14,580 nucleotides of DNA, taken from the NCBI GenBank assembly GCA_022793555.1, contig JAAWDB010000083.1, forward strand, positions 1-14,580, in the 5' to 3' direction. Of the stretch, positions 13,560-14,580 are shown piece by piece (position 1 is the stretch's first letter; every line of letters starts with the position of its first letter). The position numbers and the translations under genes are program-made. Under the pieces are notes generated by a model that saw nothing but the letters and a program-made list of their open reading frames with translations, ran no database searches and was not told where the DNA came from. The stretch comes from Bacilli bacterium (lineage in GTDB: Bacteria; Bacillota_I; Bacilli_A; RF39; UBA660).

Positions 13560-14580
13560 AACTAATTAAATATGGATTTCCAGCACTACCGTTTCCACCT
13601 TTTACCGTAATTCCAGCTTTTAAATAAATTACTGGACGATCAGCAACGGTACCATCACTTTTTAATTCTTCTAAATTACCAGACGTATTTAAAATAAAGT
13701 AATTTTCGTTATTTGTCATTGCTGGATTCATAAACCATTGGGCTTTATTGGCTAGGAATAACCAGTTATTCGCACTACAATCAGCAGCATCTGATAAAGA
13801 TGTAAGTGCTATATTAATACAAGTATTTTGTGTATTGGTATTACCACCACTTGATGCGTAAGCATAATCACTTGGACTCATTAAGCCAATTTTTCCTGAC
13901 CAAGTAGCATCATTTCCAGCAAATACACCTGTATTTCTTTCATAATCATACCACTGATTTGCAGAACCATTTTCATTTGCCGTATAATTATCGGCACTTC
14001 CTAAATTCCAAGTAATGGTATCAATCATATTTTTACTTTCTAAGCTTAAAGCATTGTAATAAGTATTGGTGTAATAATTTTGTAATTCTGATGTTTTCCA
14101 ATCGTTATTTGGAGTAGCATTTCTTGCCACAGCATCTCTTAATGGAATATTCTTAATCATTTTGATTCGTTGACCTTCTGGAGTATTTACAAGACCAATC
14201 ATACGCCAAGTTTCGTTATTGAAGGTAACATAATTGTTGGGATTTTGTCCAACATAACGATATTCTGTATTTTTAAATGTTGCATTTGCTAATGTACTAT
14301 CACTATGTTTGATTTCCATAATGCCATTTGTTCCAGTTCTAGCGGTACTTTCCATTTGTACCGTTGATTCTAAAGTATTCATTTTTGCTGCATAGCTTGT
14401 TAAAACAACAGCTGCTTCAAATTTTTGATTCATCACTTCTTTGCCAGCATTTTCATCAACCCATAAATAGATATCAAAAGTTTTTGAGGCATTTTTTTCA
14501 ATATATCCTGTATTAATTATATAAGATGTTAATAAGGTTCCTTCGATTTCTAAATTTTCCGTTTCGGTATTAATATCCAT
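13558..14580 (-). CDS. Secreted surface protein, C-terminal 340 residues, continues past right edge
   Basis: The reading frame is open to the last base. The ATG at the edge is probably internal, because the first residues already read as the end of a beta-sandwich domain (KTFDIYLWVDENAGKEVMN). Two modules can be seen: this end of a repeat or adhesion-type domain (about 1-70), and a C-terminal module (about 95-340) starting FKNTEYRYVGQNPNNYVTFN and ETWRMIGL. The second module runs through KIGLMSPSDYAYASSGG, two Cys (NTCINIAL and AADCSANNW), RPVIYLKAGITVKGG and a final GNPYLIS. This module recurs, as I recall, in large surface proteins of uncultured gut Firmicutes; its function is not established. 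It is rich in Asn, Thr and Ser and poor in charge, as expected of an exported protein. No LPXTG motif or membrane helix is seen at the C-terminus, so cell attachment would have to lie upstream. Confidence 0.7.
   Translation of the reverse strand: MDINTETENLEIEGTLLTSYIINTGYIEKNASKTFDIYLWVDENAGKEVMNQKFEAAVVLTSYAAKMNTLESTVQMESTARTGTNGIMEIKHSDSTLANATFKNTEYRYVGQNPNNYVTFNNETWRMIGLVNTPEGQRIKMIKNIPLRDAVARNATPNNDWKTSELQNYYTNTYYNALSLESKNMIDTITWNLGSADNYTANENGSANQWYDYERNTGVFAGNDATWSGKIGLMSPSDYAYASSGGNTNTQNTCINIALTSLSDAADCSANNWLFLANKAQWFMNPAMTNNENYFILNTSGNLEELKSDGTVADRPVIYLKAGITVKGGNGSAGNPYLIS

Overview
The window looks like a chromosomal segment from a low-GC, anaerobic-type Firmicutes/Bacilli or Mycoplasmatota-related bacterium. 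Evidence: strong A+T bias, AAGGAGG-type ribosome sites, Bacilli-like rpsT next to a spore-protease gene, the ruvA/ruvB/queA cluster, and surface proteins of a type common in uncultured gut Firmicutes. Trp is read from TGG and the standard code gives intact genes. Species cannot be named from the sequence.

Left part (1-1585). The start of a GPR-like spore endopeptidase runs off the left edge on the minus strand. A 950-base gene-free stretch follows. It holds a minus-strand terminator, two decayed tandem copies (about 164 bp period) of the end of a surface-protein gene, AT-rich DNA without recognisable content, and the rpsT promoter. rpsT (ribosomal protein S20) is on the plus strand and its terminator overlaps its stop codon.

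Middle (1612-7580). A membrane-anchored transglutaminase-like protein (plus) converges on a minus-strand operon, ruvA - NT5C-type HAD phosphatase - ruvB - queA. The two convergent genes share the palindromic tetranucleotide CTAG as stop codon on both strands, inside one bidirectional terminator. Upstream of ruvA is a single minus-strand gene for a 569-residue protein I do not recognise. It carries an HENIH (HExxH) motif and a downstream EEALASD motif, suggesting a gluzincin-like zinc peptidase. An identical 17-bp direct repeat flanks it.

Right-centre (7611-12507). A compact minus-strand Tad/Flp-type pilus operon is bounded by its own promoter and terminator. The order is Flp-like pilin, TadE-like pseudopilin, TadE/TadG-like pseudopilin, TadZ/CpaE-like ParA ATPase, TadA/CpaF secretion ATPase, TadB, TadC. 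Together these would make, power and assemble a thin surface pilus; no prepilin peptidase lies in the window.

Right edge (12515-14580). A GtrB/DPM1-like membrane glycosyltransferase has a clear promoter and terminator. Upstream of it is the C-terminal part of a large secreted surface protein that runs off the right edge. The right half is therefore mostly cell-surface biology and the left half mostly housekeeping.
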